Shown piece by piece: positions 61,364 to 64,000 of a DNA stretch of 64,000 nucleotides. The stretch spans positions 434,001-498,000 of the forward strand of contig NZ_JAEVHF010000001.1 in NCBI RefSeq assembly GCF_018263925.1, read 5' to 3'. The notes beneath the pieces were generated by a model, which saw nothing but the letters and a program-made list of their open reading frames with translations, did not search any database and had not been told where the DNA came from. Source of the DNA: Kistimonas asteriae. GTDB taxonomy: Bacteria; Pseudomonadota; Gammaproteobacteria; Pseudomonadales; Endozoicomonadaceae. The stretch's first letter is position 1. Every line of letters begins with the position of its first letter. A program made the translations under genes and the position numbers.

Positions 61364-61636
61364 CTATGCCTGCTCCGTATGGGTATAAATCAGGGCGGTG
61401 GATACAACGCCAGCCGTTAACCGGACACGTTCAATACCCTCAATCATGGTGCGTTCACCGGGCTCTTCTTCCACCGTAACAATCAGCTTGCCGGACGCCT
61501 CAGCGATATGAACCTCGACGCCCTGCAACTGGCTCAACCGATCCATCACATCGCTGCGATTGTCCGGGCGGGTGTGTACCAGAAGGCCACTGATGCTGTA
61601 ACCGGCAATGGCTTCGGAAACATCATGGTTTTTCAT
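61364..61636 (-). CDS. napD: NapD chaperone of NapA
   Basis: Cytosolic chaperone of 90 residues that binds the twin-arginine signal of NapA until cofactor insertion is finished. The ferredoxin-like fold ([39 protein letters not shown]) fits. The stop lies 2 bases before napA. Confidence 0.93.
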   Translation of the reverse strand: MKNHDVSEAIAGYSISGLLVHTRPDNRSDVMDRLSQLQGVEVHIAEASGKLIVTVEEEPGERTMIEGIERVRLTAGVVSTALIYTHTEQA

Positions 61637-61655
61637 ATCGATCTGTCCTTATTCA

Positions 61656-62165
61656 TTACTCAGCTCCTGTCATCGGCCGGATCGCGATGGCATTGACCGG
61701 ACAGGCGCCCTGACAGGCGCCACAACCGGTACAGGCTTGCTCATCAACCTGCGGACTGGAGATGCCACCAAGAACCGGGCGAAAGGCAATGGCTTCCGGT
61801 TCACACTGTTCACCGCAGGTTCGGCATACCGTCCGGTTATGGGCCAGACAACGCTGACTGATCTCTGGCGCCAGTTGCCAGGGCGCACTGTCCGCTGAAC
61901 GCAGTAACGCGCCGGGCTCGCAGACATCCACGCATTCGGCGCAGAAGGTGCATTCACCCTGGTTAAAATCAATTTCGGGAAAACGGCCTGAACCAGGCTT
62001 GATAATCTGTTCCGGACAGGTACGGATGCAATCGCCGCAACGGGTGCAGAGGTCAAGAAAATTGTCTTCGGTAACTGCCCATGGTGGGCGTAAGGTTTCG
62101 TGCTCAGCACCAAACCGCCCCCTGAGAAGCCACCGTCGTTTAGAATTAATAATATCTGACCTCAA
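61656..62165 (-). CDS. napF: NapF ferredoxin-type maturation protein
   Basis: Cytosolic iron-sulfur protein that interacts with NapA and aids assembly of its cluster. The 169-residue protein has Cys clusters CTRCGDCIRTCPE, CTFCAECVDVCEPG, CRTCGEQCEPEA and CTGCGACQGACPV. It is the first gene of the operon; an FNR box lies upstream. Confidence 0.95.
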   Translation of the reverse strand: MRSDIINSKRRWLLRGRFGAEHETLRPPWAVTEDNFLDLCTRCGDCIRTCPEQIIKPGSGRFPEIDFNQGECTFCAECVDVCEPGALLRSADSAPWQLAPEISQRCLAHNRTVCRTCGEQCEPEAIAFRPVLGGISSPQVDEQACTGCGACQGACPVNAIAIRPMTGAE

Positions 62166-62220
62166 TAGTATTTATTTTTATATGGGTATTAGATTGTTAC
62201 GGCTAAACCTACGCAAACTT

Positions 62221-62234
62221 TTGACCTATATCAA
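62221..62234 (-). promoter_or_regulatory. FNR/ANR box upstream of napF
   Basis: TTGAC-CTAT-ATCAA differs from the palindromic consensus TTGAT-N4-ATCAA at one position. The centre is about 62 bases before the napF start. A TAATAC hexamer (62186-62191) on the minus strand could be the -10. A single TACCCAT heptamer, of the NarL/NarP type, overlaps this region. Anaerobic, possibly nitrate-responsive expression is implied. Confidence 0.75.
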
Positions 62235-62426
62235 TAATCCTCCAGTTTTCGGCTATTTAACCCGCATTTTGTAAAGATTCCGTCTGATTCCTGACCTGTT
62301 CTGATGAGCAGGCTTCACCTTTTGATCTTCCTTGTTTGAATGTTCAAAAAACTAATGTGATTCAATGAAGGGTCAGGGCTTTCTTTGAATCAAATAAGTC
62401 CAGATTTCAACCCCGTAGCCCCATAC

Positions 62427-62455
62427 AAAAAACCCCGCCTGAACAGGCGGGGTTT
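62427..62455 (-). terminator. Terminator after guaA
   Basis: A 12-base GC-rich stem AAACCCCGCCTG (62430-62441) / CAGGCGGGGTTT (62444-62455) with an AA loop, followed by T on the minus strand, 58 bases after guaA. Confidence 0.9.
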
Positions 62456-62512
62456 ATCTATATGTTGACAGATTCAGAACCGAAAAAGCTTACACTGAGC
62501 TCTATTTATCGA

Positions 62513-64000
62513 TTATTCCCACTCAATGGTTGCCGGTGGCTTGCTGGAGATATCGTAGGTTACCCGAGAGATACCGGGAATCTCATTGATGATCCGACCA
62601 GATACTCGCTCAAGGAAGTCATATGGCAGATGCGCCCAGCGCGCAGTCATGAAATCAATCGTTTCCACCGCCCGCAGTGCAACCACGTACTCATAGCGAC
62701 GGGCATCGCCCACAACACCTACCGATTTAACTGGCAAGAAGACCGCAAAGGCCTGGCTCACCTTGTGATAGAGATCGGCTTTATGCAGCTCTTCAATGAA
62801 GATTGCATCTGCCTTACGCAACGTATCCGCATACTCTTTTTTCACTTCACCCAGGATGCGCACACCCAGACCCGGTCCCGGGAAAGGATGACGGTAAACC
62901 ATGTCATAAGGCAGACCCAGCTCAAGACCAATCTTGCGGACTTCATCCTTGAACAACTCGCGAAGAGGTTCCACCAGCGACATTTTCATATCTTCCGGCA
63001 GGCCACCCACATTGTGGTGAGACTTGATCACATGCGCCTTGCCGGTCTTGCTGGCGGCTGACTCAATGACATCAGGATAGATCGTGCCCTGGGCAAGAAA
63101 CTCAATGCCATCCAGACGGTTGGACTCTTCATCAAACACGTCGATGAAAGTATTACCGATAATCTTGCGCTTCTGCTCCGGATCGGCCTCGCCTTTCAAG
63201 TTGTTCAGGAAGCGATCACCGGCCTCTGCTCGAATGACACGCACACCCATGTTCTCAGCAAACATCGCCATGACCTGGTCGCCTTCATTCAAGCGCAGCA
63301 AGCCATTATCAACAAAAACACAAATCAGTTGCTCGCCAATCGCCTTATGCAGCAGTGCTGCCACGACACTGGAATCGACACCGCCGGACAGACCCAGCAA
63401 CACACGCTTGTCTCCCACCTGTTCGCGGACTCGAGCAACAGCATCCTCAATGATACGCGCGGGTGTCCAGAGCTTTTCACAGCCGGCAATATCGATCACA
63501 AAGCGCTCAAGAATACGACCGCCCTGTTTGGTATGAGTGACTTCAGGGTGGAACTGAAGACCATAAAAGTGACGACTGTCATCTGCCATCGCGGCAATCG
63601 GACAGGACTCAGTGGACGCCATCAGAACAAAGCCTTCCGGCATAGCGGAAACCTTGTCGCCGTGACTCATCCAGACATCCAGACTCAGTGTGCCATCATC
63701 CGCCACATGGTCTTCAATACCGGTCAGAAGACCGCTGCCATGCTTGATATTGACGCCTGCGTAACCAAATTCACGCAGGTCAGAGCAAGACACCTTGCCA
63801 CCGAGCTGCTCCGCCATGGTCTGCATGCCATAGCAGATACCCAGTACCGGCACACCCATTTCAAAGACAACGGACGGCGCCCGCGGGGTATCTTCTGCCG
63901 TTACACTTTCAGGTCCACCAGAAAGGATGATGGCCTTAGGCGCAAACTCGCGAATGGCCTGCGCATCCATATCAAAGGCATGAATTTCGGAATAAACGCC
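62513..64000 (-). CDS. guaA: GMP synthase (glutamine-hydrolysing), 5' end outside window
   Basis: GuaA converts XMP to GMP with glutamine and ATP. The visible 495 residues include part of the class I amidotransferase domain (nucleophile Cys in [15 protein letters not shown]; His/Glu pair in [10 protein letters not shown]), the ATP-pyrophosphatase P-loop [16 protein letters not shown], and the C-terminal dimerisation domain ending [14 protein letters not shown]. The frame runs open to the right edge, so about 30 N-terminal residues are missing. It is separated from nap by a terminator. Confidence 0.98.
   Translation of the reverse strand, partial: GVYSEIHAFDMDAQAIREFAPKAIILSGGPESVTAEDTPRAPSVVFEMGVPVLGICYGMQTMAEQLGGKVSCSDLREFGYAGVNIKHGSGLLTGIEDHVADDGTLSLDVWMSHGDKVSAMPEGFVLMASTESCPIAAMADDSRHFYGLQFHPEVTHTKQGGRILERFVIDIAGCEKLWTPARIIEDAVARVREQVGDKRVLLGLSGGVDSSVVAALLHKAIGEQLICVFVDNGLLRLNEGDQVMAMFAENMGVRVIRAEAGDRFLNNLKGEADPEQKRKIIGNTFIDVFDEESNRLDGIEFLAQGTIYPDVIESAASKTGKAHVIKSHHNVGGLPEDMKMSLVEPLRELFKDEVRKIGLELGLPYDMVYRHPFPGPGLGVRILGEVKKEYADTLRKADAIFIEELHKADLYHKVSQAFAVFLPVKSVGVVGDARRYEYVVALRAVETIDFMTARWAHLPYDFLERVSGRIINEIPGISRVTYDISSKPPATIEWE

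Overview
The window is a stretch of gammaproteobacterial chromosome. Evidence includes the classical dcw cluster in the order mraZ to ftsZ followed by lpxC, an M23 peptidase and secA; a rsmI-rnpB-mraZ junction; rplM-rpsI next to petABC and sspAB; a lysine riboswitch in front of an NhaC-type carrier; and a nap operon that carries a very small membrane protein known mainly from Vibrio and Aeromonas. The Ysc-type type III secretion genes and the gene order fit a marine, host-associated member of the Oceanospirillales (for example an Endozoicomonadaceae- or Hahellaceae-like organism). That placement is a guess; the class-level assignment is firm. The MurE homologue carries the DNPR motif of meso-diaminopimelate enzymes, as expected for a Gram-negative cell.

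Layout. 1-2654: secA (3' end cut by the window). 2702-21756: M23 peptidase, lpxC, and the whole division and cell-wall cluster on the minus strand, tightly packed with 1-8 base overlaps (two genes, murD and murC, use TTG starts), driven by a promoter in front of mraZ that carries three 10-bp-spaced TGGGA-like MraZ repeats. 22077-23376: RNase P RNA and rsmI. 23527-27007: lpoA, yraN, a DiaA/GmhA-type SIS protein and a DolP lipoprotein on the plus strand. 27066-32001: sspB, sspA, petCBA (cytochrome bc1) and rpsI-rplM on the minus strand. 32256-35110: small plus-strand genes (DJ-1 family, thioesterase, DUF2489, methyltransferase). 35118-43449: fatty-acid genes: an acyl-CoA dehydrogenase and fadD on the minus strand, and a divergent pair of acyl-CoA dehydrogenases plus a FATP-like ligase.

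43726-49908 is the accessory heart of the window. A detached type III secretion block (sctD, yscE-like, needle sctF, yscG-like) meets, tail to tail, a two-gene unit: a CesT-like secretion chaperone and a 1090-residue protein that joins a GT-B glycosyltransferase to a LanM-type (lanthipeptide synthetase) kinase/dehydratase domain without the cyclase. I know of no described system with this architecture; the context suggests a secreted effector with its chaperone.

50056-52064 is an NhaC-family (LysW-like) carrier under a lysine riboswitch. 52460-55351 is an AT-richer four-gene cassette (ACP, SDR, AMP-ligase, NeuD-like acyltransferase) that probably makes and attaches an acyl group. It is bracketed by two direct copies of about 175 bp containing the riboswitch promoter and most of the aptamer: the intact one serves nhaC, the distal one is truncated and has lost core bases. 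55969-62165 is a complete periplasmic nitrate reductase operon (napF-D-A-G-H-B-C plus the small membrane protein) with an FNR/ANR box. 62513-64000 is guaA, cut at its 5' end by the window.
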